Assembly (NCBI GenBank): GCA_029862285.1 | Contig: JAOTXR010000130.1 | Coordinates: forward strand, 1-6,362 | From: Gammaproteobacteria bacterium | GTDB taxonomy: Bacteria > Pseudomonadota > Gammaproteobacteria > Steroidobacterales > JABDKV01 | Direction of reading: 5' to 3' | Length of the DNA: 6,362 bases | Translations under genes and position numbers: made by a program | Part shown: piece after piece, positions 1 through 6,362 of the stretch | Position numbering within the stretch: position 1 is the first letter of the stretch | Layout: each line of letters begins with the position of its first letter | The notes under the pieces: generated by a model | Database searches by the model: none | The model's input: only the letters and a program-made list of their open reading frames with translations | What the model was told of the DNA's origin: nothing

Positions 1-114
1 ATTGCCGCCGGAGGGTGGTTTTCGCACCAGCGCGCACGCTCGACGACTATTTCCCACGGCGACCGCACGAGTTGCGCACGGCACCAACCAGAGCACGCAG
101 GTACTGAGGCTAAA
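1..114. other. Window edge, possible C-terminal tail of a convergent gene
   Basis: This short stretch lies beyond the helicase stop codon. One plus-strand frame is open from base 3 to a TGA at 105-107. It would encode about 34 residues, rich in arginine and ending in ARRY, with mostly G or C at third codon positions. If real, it is the end of a gene convergent with the helicase, with only 7 bases between the two stop codons. However, other frames are also open here, as expected in GC-rich DNA, and the tail matches no family I recognise. No hairpin followed by a T-run was seen, so no terminator is called. Confidence 0.2.
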
Positions 115-1410
115 TCAGCCCGCGCGTTGCCGTCCGCGTGTTGCGCGGTGGTGCTTTCCACCGCGGTTATTTGGTGCGCCGGATCGCTTGTTGCGCGGAC
201 CAGCGCGATGCCCGCCTGGTCGCTGCTGTCGCTGTGGGCGCCCTTTTTGAATCGGTTCCGCCTTGATACGCGGGTCCGGTTCGTAGCCCGGGATAAGTTC
301 TTTCTCGATCTTGCTTTTCAGCAATTTCTCGATTTCTCGCAGCAGTGGCAACTCATCGATACAGACCAACGAAATTGCCTCGCCTTCCTGGCCTGCGCGA
401 GCGGTACGCCCGATACGATGTACGTAGTCTTCGGGAACATTGGGCAATTCGTAGTTGACGACATGGGGCAATCGCTCGATATCGAGACCGCGGGACGCTA
501 CATCCGTCGCAACCAGCACCCGCACGGTGCCGGCTTTGAAGTTTGCCAGCGCACGGGTCCGGGCGGCCTGGGACTTGTTACCGTGTATAGCTGCAGCCTT
601 CAGGCCGTCACGGCTCAACTGTTCAGCAAGCCGGTTGGCACCATGCTTGGTACGGGTAAAAACCAGCACTTGTTGCCAGTTGCCAGCACCAATTTGGTGC
701 GACAACAATTCGCGTTTGCGTTTCTTGTCGACCGGGTAGACGACCTGATTAACGCGATCTGCCGGCTGGTTTTGTGCCGCGACTTGAATTTCTGTTGGGC
801 GATTCAGCAGATCTGCTGCAAGACGCCGGATATCTTTCGAGAACGTCGCGGAGAACAGCAGGTTTTGCCGCTGTTTCGGCAGTACCTTGAGAACCTTGCG
901 GATGTCGCGGATGAAACCCATGTCGAGCATGCGATCTGCCTCATCCAGAACCAGTGTCTGAACACCGGATAAGTCGACAGTCTTCTGCTGTACGTGATCC
1001 AGTAGACGGCCGGGTGTCGCGACCACAATGTCCACACCTTTGCGCAGTTTTGAGATTTGCGGGTTGATGCTGACGCCACCGAAGATCACGGCTGTCTTGA
1101 ACGGCAGGTACCGGCCATAGAGGTTTACGCTTTCGCTGACTTGCGCGGCGAGTTCACGTGTTGGTACCAGAATAAGTGCCCGCACTCGTGGGCGCTGGTT
1201 TCCGGAATCCGACTGCTGCTGCAGCCGCTGCAATAATGGCAAGGTGAATCCAGCAGTCTTGCCGGTACCGGTTTGGGCGGCAGCCAGGATGTCCTGGCCA
1301 TCGATAATCAGTGGAATGGCCTGCTGTTGAATCGGGGTCGCCGTACGGTAACCCTGCTTTTCGACGGCACGCAGCAATTCGGCCGACAGGCCGAGTTCAG
1401 TAAATAACAT
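115..1410 (-). CDS. rhlE: DEAD-box ATP-dependent RNA helicase, RhlE class
   Basis: This 431-residue cytoplasmic protein is predicted to unwind short RNA duplexes using ATP; RhlE proteins act in ribosome assembly and RNA decay. All core motifs are present in order: a Q motif around residues 3-28 (F3, Q28), motif [10 protein letters not shown] at 44-52, PTRELA at 83-88, TPGR at 132-135, DEAD at 156-159, SAT at 187-189, the [11 protein letters not shown] block at 300-310 and [10 protein letters not shown] at 331-340. After about residue 385 the protein becomes a basic tail rich in R, G, Q and N, typical of RhlE and thought to bind RNA. The ATG start has GGAG 10 bases upstream (1421-1424), and the N-terminus matches gammaproteobacterial RhlE proteins. 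It appears monocistronic, with its own promoter and a long leader. The family call is very secure. The RhlE subclass rests on the N-terminus and tail, and SrmB- or DbpA-type proteins look different there. Confidence 0.95.
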   Translation of the reverse strand: MLFTELGLSAELLRAVEKQGYRTATPIQQQAIPLIIDGQDILAAAQTGTGKTAGFTLPLLQRLQQQSDSGNQRPRVRALILVPTRELAAQVSESVNLYGRYLPFKTAVIFGGVSINPQISKLRKGVDIVVATPGRLLDHVQQKTVDLSGVQTLVLDEADRMLDMGFIRDIRKVLKVLPKQRQNLLFSATFSKDIRRLAADLLNRPTEIQVAAQNQPADRVNQVVYPVDKKRKRELLSHQIGAGNWQQVLVFTRTKHGANRLAEQLSRDGLKAAAIHGNKSQAARTRALANFKAGTVRVLVATDVASRGLDIERLPHVVNYELPNVPEDYVHRIGRTARAGQEGEAISLVCIDELPLLREIEKLLKSKIEKELIPGYEPDPRIKAEPIQKGRPQRQQRPGGHRAGPRNKRSGAPNNRGGKHHRATRGRQRAG

Positions 1411-1443
1411 TGGATTGTTACTCCAGGTCGCCTAATCCCTGCT

Positions 1444-1458
1444 CGCGCTTGTGGCGCG
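1444..1458 (-). promoter_or_regulatory. Second leader hairpin close to the helicase ribosome site
   Basis: CGCGC (1444-1448) and GCGCG (1454-1458) pair around a 5-base loop. In the minus-strand transcript this stem ends about 20 bases before the GGAG ribosome site at 1424-1421. It could affect ribosome access, but in GC-rich DNA a 5-base stem can arise by chance. Confidence 0.25.
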
Positions 1459-1525
1459 GGGGCCCGGTCCAGGCTGGGTAATCTGATTGGCTCTGGCAGC
1501 CGCAGTATTACGGGACCCGAGTGAT

Positions 1526-1547
1526 TGGCGCAGACCGAAGTGCGCCA
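1526..1547 (-). promoter_or_regulatory. Hairpin in the helicase leader RNA
   Basis: The arms TGGCGCA (1526-1532) and TGCGCCA (1541-1547) are perfect inverted repeats of 7 bases around an 8-base loop. The element lies just downstream of the predicted transcription start, so it would form at the 5' end of the helicase mRNA. It is not followed by a T-run and so does not resemble a terminator. A role in mRNA stability or in autoregulation by the helicase is only an inference. Confidence 0.35.
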
Positions 1548-1557
1548 GGCGCCGCGG

Positions 1558-1566
1558 ACTATAACA
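1558..1566 (-). promoter_or_regulatory. Extended -10 promoter of the helicase gene
   Basis: Read on the minus strand the sequence is TGTTATAGT: the TATAGT hexamer differs from TATAAT at one base, and TG is placed one base upstream as in extended -10 promoters. No good -35 hexamer is visible at 16-18 bases, which fits the extended -10 class. It sits in an AT-richer island of an otherwise GC-rich gap. Transcription would start near 1551, giving a leader of about 140 bases before the helicase ATG. Confidence 0.5.
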
Positions 1567-1664
1567 GATGTTCGGGTAAAGAAAAGCCCTATTCACCCTT
1601 ATACAAATCACGCACCGGGTGACCCGGATGGGTGGATGGACCGTAGTCGGTTCATCAGTGCAAC

Positions 1665-2690
1665 CTAGGGCTTTCTGGCGGAGAGGGACTCTCTGAGGTG
1701 AGTCAGCAGGCCACGGGCAGTGCTGCGGTTGCAGGCCATCAGGCCGCTCAGGGCTTGGCAATCGCTCATCCAGTCGTGTTTGTAAGGCTCGTCGCCGACG
1801 CCATAGTCGATTTTTAAAACCCGGTCGACATCGATGGCGTTTTGAAACATCTTCTTTGACAACAGGGAGCCAATAGAGAGTTCGGCAAATTTCCTGTCGT
1901 AAGCGAGCTTGTAGATAAAGACTGGATCACCGTCATCCAACCAGATTTGCGCGGCAGCGGGCTCGCCGTCCACCCAGGCCAGGCCGACGCGGCAAAGATT
2001 ATGCTCATCGCTCATCTTGAGCAGGGCTGGCATGAATTCGGTGAACGGTTCAGGCTGTTTCCAGCTTGCCGCATAGACTTGTTGGTAGTGACGGGTGGCT
2101 TCGTCCAGTGTCAATCCGTCGCCGGGATAGACCGCAAGCCGTAATTCGTGTTCTCTTTCGGCTTTCCGGCTCTTGCGCTCTATGGTGTTACGCAATTGTG
2201 AGCTGAGTGTTTCGAAATATTGCTCAAATGACTGTTCGCCAACATCCAGAAACCAGTTTTTGTGTTGTTCCCATCTGTGTGTCGCGAATCCACTTGCACT
2301 CAACACCGTATCCAGTGATGCAAGTTCCGTCTCATGGAGATTCCTGAGGTCGATCGTATTCCATCGTGGTCGCTCCCCGGCTATGTACGAGGCGATGTCC
2401 CGGAGACCGGTCATCGCATCAGCACCTCTCATTACCGGCCCGTACTCGATGGTGTAGAAGTTGGTCAGACTGCTTAGCTGTCTGCCTTTGGCCAGACAAA
2501 AAAGCGCGCTTTGCAGGTCATCGTTATCTTTCGAAACATAAAGGCGCGGCGTGCCGGCGTCGAGCCCGTGTCTTGCCAAACACCGGAACCATTCGATGCT
2601 CTCAAAGAAGGGCAGACCGGCAGCCAACGAAAGACCGGCCGCTATTTCTTCAGGAATTGTGTCGAGATTGCTAAAGACTTCTATCGTCAT
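1665..2690 (-). CDS. FemAB/BioF2-like acetyltransferase (GNAT fold)
   Basis: This 341-residue cytoplasmic protein resembles the FemAB-related GNAT group often called BioF2-like or CelD-like (Pfam Acetyltransf_6). Members transfer acyl or aminoacyl groups to amines in cell-wall, lipid or polysaccharide pathways, and most are uncharacterised. Supporting signs are the N-terminal half-domain with FFESIEWF near residue 28, the basic helix LRNTIERKSRKAER near 166-179, and the C-terminal GNAT core: AAAQIWL at 245-251, the YKLAYD stretch at 260-265 and the closing YKHDWM at 303-308. The start codon overlaps the stop of the upstream PLP enzyme as ATGA, which implies translational coupling and explains the lack of a strong ribosome site. 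It is the last gene of the minus-strand operon. The fold call is good; the substrate is unknown. Confidence 0.85.
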   Translation of the reverse strand: MTIEVFSNLDTIPEEIAAGLSLAAGLPFFESIEWFRCLARHGLDAGTPRLYVSKDNDDLQSALFCLAKGRQLSSLTNFYTIEYGPVMRGADAMTGLRDIASYIAGERPRWNTIDLRNLHETELASLDTVLSASGFATHRWEQHKNWFLDVGEQSFEQYFETLSSQLRNTIERKSRKAEREHELRLAVYPGDGLTLDEATRHYQQVYAASWKQPEPFTEFMPALLKMSDEHNLCRVGLAWVDGEPAAAQIWLDDGDPVFIYKLAYDRKFAELSIGSLLSKKMFQNAIDVDRVLKIDYGVGDEPYKHDWMSDCQALSGLMACNRSTARGLLTHLRESLSARKP

Positions 2691-3904
2691 GGACCATCAG
2701 CTCGCGGGAACAACTCGCGCAGTGCCTCCGCAAGGAGTTCGTATTGCGAAATGTCGTTGTAAAGTTGTGCAGAAATGCGTATCAGCCGTTTGGGGTGCTT
2801 CGGCCAGGGCACCAGCGGGACTTCAATGTTCCAGCGTTTCAGCAGCTCGGCTTGCAGTGGATCGCCGTATAAGGGGGATGTCGAAGCCGGGCCGGCACTA
2901 TCCGGTAATGGCACGGCTGCCAAAGAGCCGAGCATCTCTACCGGGCACGGTGCCGGAACCGCTAATGCATCGCAGACCAATTTGCGTCCTGCGACGGCAA
3001 GCTGGTGGTTATGCTCGCGCACCGCCGCCCAGCCACCGGACAGACAAGATTCCAAAGTGCGAAGCGCCTCGGGCACACTCAGGACCGCTGTAGGATCCCA
3101 GGTTCCCGGCCAGTCGAATTCAACCAGGTAACGCGAACGATCGGTGCGTCTGGAGTTGGCACCATGACTGATTACAGTAGGGCGTATGAATTCCTGGTGC
3201 TCCGGTCGTACGTGCAGGAAACCTGCGCCTTTCGGTGCGCATATCCATTTGTGGCAGTTGGCGGAGTAGTAATCGGCGCCGATTTCTTCGAGATCTACGT
3301 CAACCATGCCCGGTGCGTGGGCGCCATCGATCAGAGTTGATATGCCGCGTTCTCGCAGCGCCGGTATCAGCGTATCGAGCGGCATGATCAAACCAGTCTG
3401 GCTGGTTACGTGATCCAGGAGTGCGAGACGGGTGTTGTCCGAAACGGCGGACATGATCGCGTCGTGCGCTGCGGATAGTCTGGTGATCGGAAACGGAATA
3501 TTGGCTGCGACGACCGTGGCCCCATCTCGCCGTGCTACGAATTCGAGTGCGTTCCGGCAAGCATTGTATTCATGATTGGTGACGAGCAATTCGTCGCCGG
3601 GTTTGAATTTGTGGGACCGTAGCACCGCGTTGACCCCGGAAGTAATATTCGGCACCCAGGCGAGGTCAGCTGCACGACAGCCGACAAAGTCAGCCAGCGT
3701 GGCGCGTGCATCATCGAGAAACTCCTCCATATCGCGCACAAAAAACTCGACTGGCTGACGTTCAATCCGCGCTCGAAGTGTCTGTTGATATTGTTGGACG
3801 ACGCGTGGACAGGCGCCAAACGATCCATGATTGAGAAACACCACGTCCGGGTCGAGGGTCCAGTGTCTTGCGAGACTGGCTGCTGTGGGAGCGCTGATAC
3901 TCAC
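2687..3904 (-). CDS. Class V PLP-dependent enzyme, isopenicillin N epimerase-like
   Basis: This 405-residue fold-type I PLP enzyme carries the N-terminal signature of the CefD/epimerase-like class V group, LNHGSFGACP at residues 24-33. It also has the cofactor aspartate-histidine motif DGAHAPG at 193-199 and the Schiff-base lysine in NCHKW (K219). Characterised relatives include amino-acid epimerases, cysteine desulfurases and C-S lyases such as those of ergothioneine synthesis, so the exact reaction cannot be read from the sequence. The start is GTG: it is the only start codon after an in-frame stop at 3922-3920, and it puts the conserved W-LDP-FLNHGSFG block at the usual distance from the N-terminus. 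The best ribosome site instead fits an out-of-frame ATG just upstream. The gene follows the sulfotransferase by 37 bases and overlaps the acetyltransferase by 4. Some call it an aminotransferase; epimerase or lyase is equally possible. Confidence 0.88.
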   Translation of the reverse strand: MSISAPTAASLARHWTLDPDVVFLNHGSFGACPRVVQQYQQTLRARIERQPVEFFVRDMEEFLDDARATLADFVGCRAADLAWVPNITSGVNAVLRSHKFKPGDELLVTNHEYNACRNALEFVARRDGATVVAANIPFPITRLSAAHDAIMSAVSDNTRLALLDHVTSQTGLIMPLDTLIPALRERGISTLIDGAHAPGMVDVDLEEIGADYYSANCHKWICAPKGAGFLHVRPEHQEFIRPTVISHGANSRRTDRSRYLVEFDWPGTWDPTAVLSVPEALRTLESCLSGGWAAVREHNHQLAVAGRKLVCDALAVPAPCPVEMLGSLAAVPLPDSAGPASTSPLYGDPLQAELLKRWNIEVPLVPWPKHPKRLIRISAQLYNDISQYELLAEALRELFPRADGP

Positions 3905-3924
3905 GCAGCCATTATCCGCTCACC
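3905..3924 (-). promoter_or_regulatory. Ribosome site and three-codon mini-ORF before the PLP gene
   Basis: On the minus strand a GGTGAG ribosome site (3924-3919) is followed after 6 bases by ATG at 3912-3910. That ATG reads M-A-A-stop, and its TGA overlaps the GTG start of the PLP gene at 3904. The site is optimally spaced for the mini-ORF ATG but 14 bases from the GTG. This suggests either coupled initiation through a mini-cistron or a small indel separating the true ATG from the gene. Confidence 0.4.
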
Positions 3925-3941
3925 AGAGACTGGTTGCAGCT

Positions 3942-5123
3942 TCAAAGGCCAAAGCTCGTGCGAATGTCGGTGGCGTTTAGTCCAAACTCGCTCAATGTAT
4001 AGTTATGGTGCCCATGCTTGTTCTGTGGGTTCGCTGACAGAAAAACCTGCATGTTTTGCGCAGCCCGATCCGACAGCTCCATATCCAGGGCGGCGTAAAG
4101 TCTGCGTACGACCGCGATTGGATCTGCGACGATGGCTTTATATTCCAGATCGATGACCGGGTAACCCGAGGTCCGGAACTGCTGCGCCCGCCGCCAGCCC
4201 TGCGCCCACCATTTCACCCAGTAATCGGCAACCGCCTCGACATCCACCCGGTCACTGAAGGCACAGCGCAGGATGACCCCATGACTGGCAATTGAGGCCG
4301 CGACTTTTTCCGGCTCGCGGCGCGTGAATACAAATCGGGCATCGGGATAAATACTTGTCAGCGCAGGCAGCGTGTGCAAATGCGCCGGCGCCTTTAGAAA
4401 CCAGCGACCCGTGTCATTTTCAGTCTGCAGGTGCTGCAGAAACCTGCGGTGGTAGCCAATTGCTGCCACACCATCCTGTTCGTCCAGCCAGCGCTGGTAC
4501 GACGGTACGTCAAATGTCGTGTGGAACTCCACGCTGGCAAATTCATGCGCGGTAATTGCTATGCATTCTTGCGGTAACTCCGCGCCAGTTGGGTGTACTG
4601 TGCGAAACCGTGGCGCCAGCCGGTGCAACCATCGCAACATGCGCTCCGTGCGCTCGATGCGACGACGGTCATGTACCCGTGGTTGTCCGCCGAGGCGGCA
4701 TGGCATCATCACTTCCCAGGTCCATGGCACCCGAACCGCAGGGTCTTGTGCCAGCAGGCCATGCAGCAAGGTACTGCCCGAGCGTGGCAGACCGGTAATT
4801 ATTACCGGCGCGGTTATCGATTGATCGGCCACACGTGCGTTTGTTTTTCTGTGGTTCTCAATCCGCAGTCGATTGCTTAAAAGCTGCAGCAGGTGAGTGC
4901 GTGCCGACAGTCGCCCGACGGTGTTCAGCCGGGCTTCGTCTTCCAGCGATTCGCATAAACGCACAAAGCCGTCACGCCAGCTGTGATCTCCAAAATCTGA
5001 CAGCCCCGTTTGGTTTTGAGCCCTGGCAATCAATTTGCCCGGATCCAGAGAGATTGCGGAGCCACCCGCCAGATTCGCAAGGCGCAGATACAACGGACGA
5101 TGTTGATAGTTGTTGCGGGTCAT
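3942..5123 (-). CDS. PAPS-dependent sulfotransferase family protein
   Basis: This 393-residue protein (from the ATG at 5123) is a Sulfotransfer_3-type enzyme, expected to move a sulfo group from PAPS to a hydroxyl or amine of a small molecule, lipid or glycan. The phosphosulfate loop is GLPRSGSTLL at residues 111-120. A WFLKAP strand lies at 241-246, the 3'-phosphate region FTRREPEKVAAS at 266-277, and the C-terminus ends in HGHHNYTLSEFGL and a few further residues, a common ending in this group. No signal peptide or membrane segment is seen, so it is likely cytoplasmic. The frame stays open to an ATG at 5363, but that form would overlap hpnG by about 90 bases, and its extra 80 residues lie over the regulatory gap. 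The 5123 start has no clear ribosome site (only GTGAG right before it), so the start is less certain than the family. It is probably first in the minus-strand operon. The acceptor is unknown. Confidence 0.85.
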   Translation of the reverse strand: MTRNNYQHRPLYLRLANLAGGSAISLDPGKLIARAQNQTGLSDFGDHSWRDGFVRLCESLEDEARLNTVGRLSARTHLLQLLSNRLRIENHRKTNARVADQSITAPVIITGLPRSGSTLLHGLLAQDPAVRVPWTWEVMMPCRLGGQPRVHDRRRIERTERMLRWLHRLAPRFRTVHPTGAELPQECIAITAHEFASVEFHTTFDVPSYQRWLDEQDGVAAIGYHRRFLQHLQTENDTGRWFLKAPAHLHTLPALTSIYPDARFVFTRREPEKVAASIASHGVILRCAFSDRVDVEAVADYWVKWWAQGWRRAQQFRTSGYPVIDLEYKAIVADPIAVVRRLYAALDMELSDRAAQNMQVFLSANPQNKHGHHNYTLSEFGLNATDIRTSFGL

Positions 5124-5174
5124 GCTCACGTTGGTTAGTGTTGCGCGGTTACTCAGTTTAGCCCGGAATTCCCC

Positions 5175-5180
5175 TATGAT
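5175..5180 (+). promoter_or_regulatory. Candidate -10 box for hpnG
   Basis: TATGAT matches the sigma-70 -10 consensus at five of six positions, about 96 bases before the hpnG start. No convincing -35 is seen 16-18 bases upstream, so an activator may be needed or the call may be wrong. A transcript would begin near 5187, inside an inverted repeat. Confidence 0.3.
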
Positions 5181-5181
5181 T

Positions 5182-5205
5182 CTCGATAACGCGGGATCTA
5201 TCGAG
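5182..5205. promoter_or_regulatory. Inverted repeat over the predicted hpnG start point
   Basis: CTCGATA (5182-5188) and TATCGAG (5199-5205) form a perfect 7-base inverted repeat with a 10-base centre. It lies immediately downstream of the candidate -10 box, a position suited to a repressor operator. A related copy, ATCGAGAATC at 5248-5257, is the exact reverse complement of GATTCTCGAT at 5178-5187. The regulator is unknown. Confidence 0.35.
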
Positions 5206-5254
5206 CTTGTCTTCCCCGATGGTCGTGGCAAGCCAGGAGATCGCAACATCGAGA

Positions 5255-5266
5255 ATCTGATCAGAT
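5255..5266. promoter_or_regulatory. 12-base perfect palindrome before hpnG
   Basis: ATCTGATCAGAT is a perfect palindrome ending three bases before the GAGG ribosome site of hpnG (5269-5272). It could be a dimeric protein site or a small RNA stem that limits translation. No family of regulators is identified from the sequence. Confidence 0.35.
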
Positions 5267-5276
5267 ACGAGGCGTG

Positions 5277-5987
5277 ATGGAACCGGTCACCGTCGGAATT
5301 GTCGCTGCGATGCCATCCGAGGCACGGGCCCTGGGCGTGACTGTGTTGCCGAATCAGGTACAAGAGATTGACGATGGTGTGATGCTATATATATGCGGTG
5401 TCGGGCCCGATAATGCGGCGCGTGCGACCCGGAAACTCATAGAGGCTGGTGCCGCCAGTATCGTAAGTTGGGGAACCGCGGGAGGTATGGTGGCCAATCT
5501 CGCTTCAGGTACGCCACTTTTGTCGGGCACCATAATCGGCACGGACGCAGCATATGAAACCGATAATACCTGGACCACACGTTTGCGCGAACGGCTTGCG
5601 AGCTCAGTCAGTTTTGACGACGCTGCGATCTACTCCGGTGGCAACCTGGTTGCAGGCGAAACGGAGAAAAAAGAACTGGCCGCAGCAACCGGCGCGATTG
5701 CTGTGGACATGGAGTCGGGAGTTATCGCACAGGCTGCTACTGCGGCCGGCGTGCCTTTTATCTGCATTCGTGTGATTGCCGATCCACTATCGTGCACTTT
5801 GCCATCGTCTCTCGGCAAAGCAATCGACGAGGAGGGGTTTGTCAGCATTGCCGGCGCTCTAAAGGAAATGGCGCGCAGACCGGCCGAGATTATCCCGATG
5901 ATGCAAGTGGCACTACACTTTCGCCGTGCGACTCAAATTCTTGCATTGATATCGCGATTGGCCGGACCACGTCTGTTGGCGCCTTGA
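5277..5987 (+). CDS. hpnG: Hopanoid-associated phosphorylase/nucleosidase HpnG
   Basis: This 236-residue cytoplasmic enzyme has the nucleoside phosphorylase/MTA-SAH nucleosidase fold. HpnG removes adenine from adenosylhopane, leading toward ribosylhopane and bacteriohopanetetrol. Visible signs are the N-terminal VGIVAAMPSEARALG, the glycine motif WGTAGG at 65-70, the substrate-binding VDMES at 143-147 and the catalytic-loop IRVIAD at 164-169. The C-terminal part after about 185 (FVSIAGALKEMARRP and following) is typical of HpnG and absent from ordinary MTA nucleosidases. GTG at 5274 is possible, but ATG at 5277 leaves four bases after GAGG and is preferred. The next gene encodes an HpnN-like transporter, which strongly supports the hopanoid assignment over a generic nucleosidase. 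It diverges from the sulfotransferase operon across a repeat-rich gap. Confidence 0.88.
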   Translation: MEPVTVGIVAAMPSEARALGVTVLPNQVQEIDDGVMLYICGVGPDNAARATRKLIEAGAASIVSWGTAGGMVANLASGTPLLSGTIIGTDAAYETDNTWTTRLRERLASSVSFDDAAIYSGGNLVAGETEKKELAAATGAIAVDMESGVIAQAATAAGVPFICIRVIADPLSCTLPSSLGKAIDEEGFVSIAGALKEMARRPAEIIPMMQVALHFRRATQILALISRLAGPRLLAP

Positions 5988-6022
5988 ACGCTGACCGTTA
6001 CACTGATCGTCCCGGGCGGCTC

Positions 6023-6362
6023 ATGCGCAAGTGGGTGAGTGGCGTTGTGCGCTTTGCGCCATTTGTGGTCCTGTTCGCGCTGATCACGATTGTGCCGCTG
6101 TGCTGGTACGCGGCTGCGAATCTTCGTATCGATACCAGCACCGCCGACATGATCGCCGCGCATTTACCATGGCGGCAGTCCTTTAGTGCCTATCGGGCGG
6201 CATTTCCACAGCTCGATCACAATCTGGTGGCCGTAATCGATGCACCGGATGCCGATCACGCGGATGACGCCCGCGATGCGCTCTATGCCGGAATGAGCGT
6301 TCGGCCGGATCTGTTCGGTGAGGTCTTCGCCCCCGGCAGTGACGAATTTTTTCGCAGCAATG
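6023..6362 (+). CDS. hpnN: Hopanoid transporter HpnN (MMPL/RND family), N-terminal part
   Basis: The open frame runs off the window after about 113 residues; full HpnN proteins are usually above 800. It begins with a hydrophobic segment at about residues 11-33, the first membrane helix. A periplasmic stretch follows, with the conserved LRIDTSTADMIAAHLPWRQ region (34-52) and FRAAFPQLD-like pattern (YRAAFPQLDHNLVAVID), ending at DEFFRSN. These are characteristic of the first periplasmic loop of HpnN, an inner-membrane pump that shuttles hopanoids to the outer membrane. ATG at 6023 follows hpnG by 35 bases. An in-frame TTG at 5984 overlaps the hpnG stop and would add 13 polar residues; it has no ribosome site, so ATG is preferred. 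It is in an operon with hpnG. Confidence 0.85.
   Translation, partial: MRKWVSGVVRFAPFVVLFALITIVPLCWYAAANLRIDTSTADMIAAHLPWRQSFSAYRAAFPQLDHNLVAVIDAPDADHADDARDALYAGMSVRPDLFGEVFAPGSDEFFRSN

Noticed and set aside
64..76. CGCA/TGCG hairpin after the helicase stop as a terminator
   Set aside because: A 4-base stem without a T-run is not convincing.
127..972. 281-codon plus-strand open frame opposite the helicase
   Set aside because: It is antisense to a complete helicase with every motif intact, has no recognisable domain, and long shadow frames are common in GC-rich coding DNA.
1615..1627. CCGGGTGACCCGG palindrome as a terminator for the operon
   Set aside because: The stem is only 5 bases with a 3-base loop and no T-run follows on either strand.
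1432..1761. 109-codon minus-strand open frame across the gap between the helicase and the acetyltransferase
   Set aside because: It overlaps the acetyltransferase 3' end out of frame, covers the helicase promoter, and looks like no known protein.
2551..3093. 180-codon plus-strand open frame opposite the PLP and acetyltransferase genes
   Set aside because: It spans two well-supported genes on the other strand, and its composition (A, P, R, S rich) is that of a shadow frame.
5277..5987. Ordinary MTA/SAH nucleosidase instead of HpnG
   Set aside because: The C-terminal region and the adjacent HpnN-like gene fit the hopanoid-associated family better.

Overview
The window is a compact, moderately GC-rich bacterial chromosomal segment. 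It has four complete protein genes, a fifth complete gene and a truncated sixth one. The RhlE-type helicase is strongly gammaproteobacterial in its N-terminal sequence, and the right end carries two hopanoid-pathway genes. The best guess is therefore a hopanoid-producing gammaproteobacterium, probably environmental. That assignment is an inference from protein resemblance, not a database result.

Left part (1-1664): a complete DEAD-box RNA helicase of the RhlE class lies on the minus strand (1410-115). Its roughly 250-base upstream region holds a good extended -10 promoter and a long leader with two hairpins. The first 114 bases may contain the tail of a convergent gene, but this is not secure.

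Middle (1665-5123): a minus-strand cluster, transcribed right to left, encodes a PAPS-type sulfotransferase, a class V PLP-dependent enzyme of the isopenicillin N epimerase-like group, and a FemAB/BioF2-like acetyltransferase. The spacing is 37 bases and then a 4-base ATGA overlap, so the three are very likely one operon. Together they encode three group-transfer or amino-acid chemistries. The joint substrate is unknown.

Right part (5124-6362): a 153-base divergent intergenic region is rich in inverted repeats. It separates that operon from a plus-strand pair, HpnG (the phosphorylase/nucleosidase acting on adenosylhopane) and HpnN (an MMPL/RND-type hopanoid exporter, cut by the window edge after about 113 residues). 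HpnG helps make the hopanoid side chain and HpnN moves hopanoids to the outer membrane. The neighbouring sulfotransferase operon could be unrelated, or could modify a lipid or a side chain. The sequence shows the adjacency but not the substrate.

No tRNA, rRNA, insertion sequence, CRISPR array or convincing rho-independent terminator was seen.
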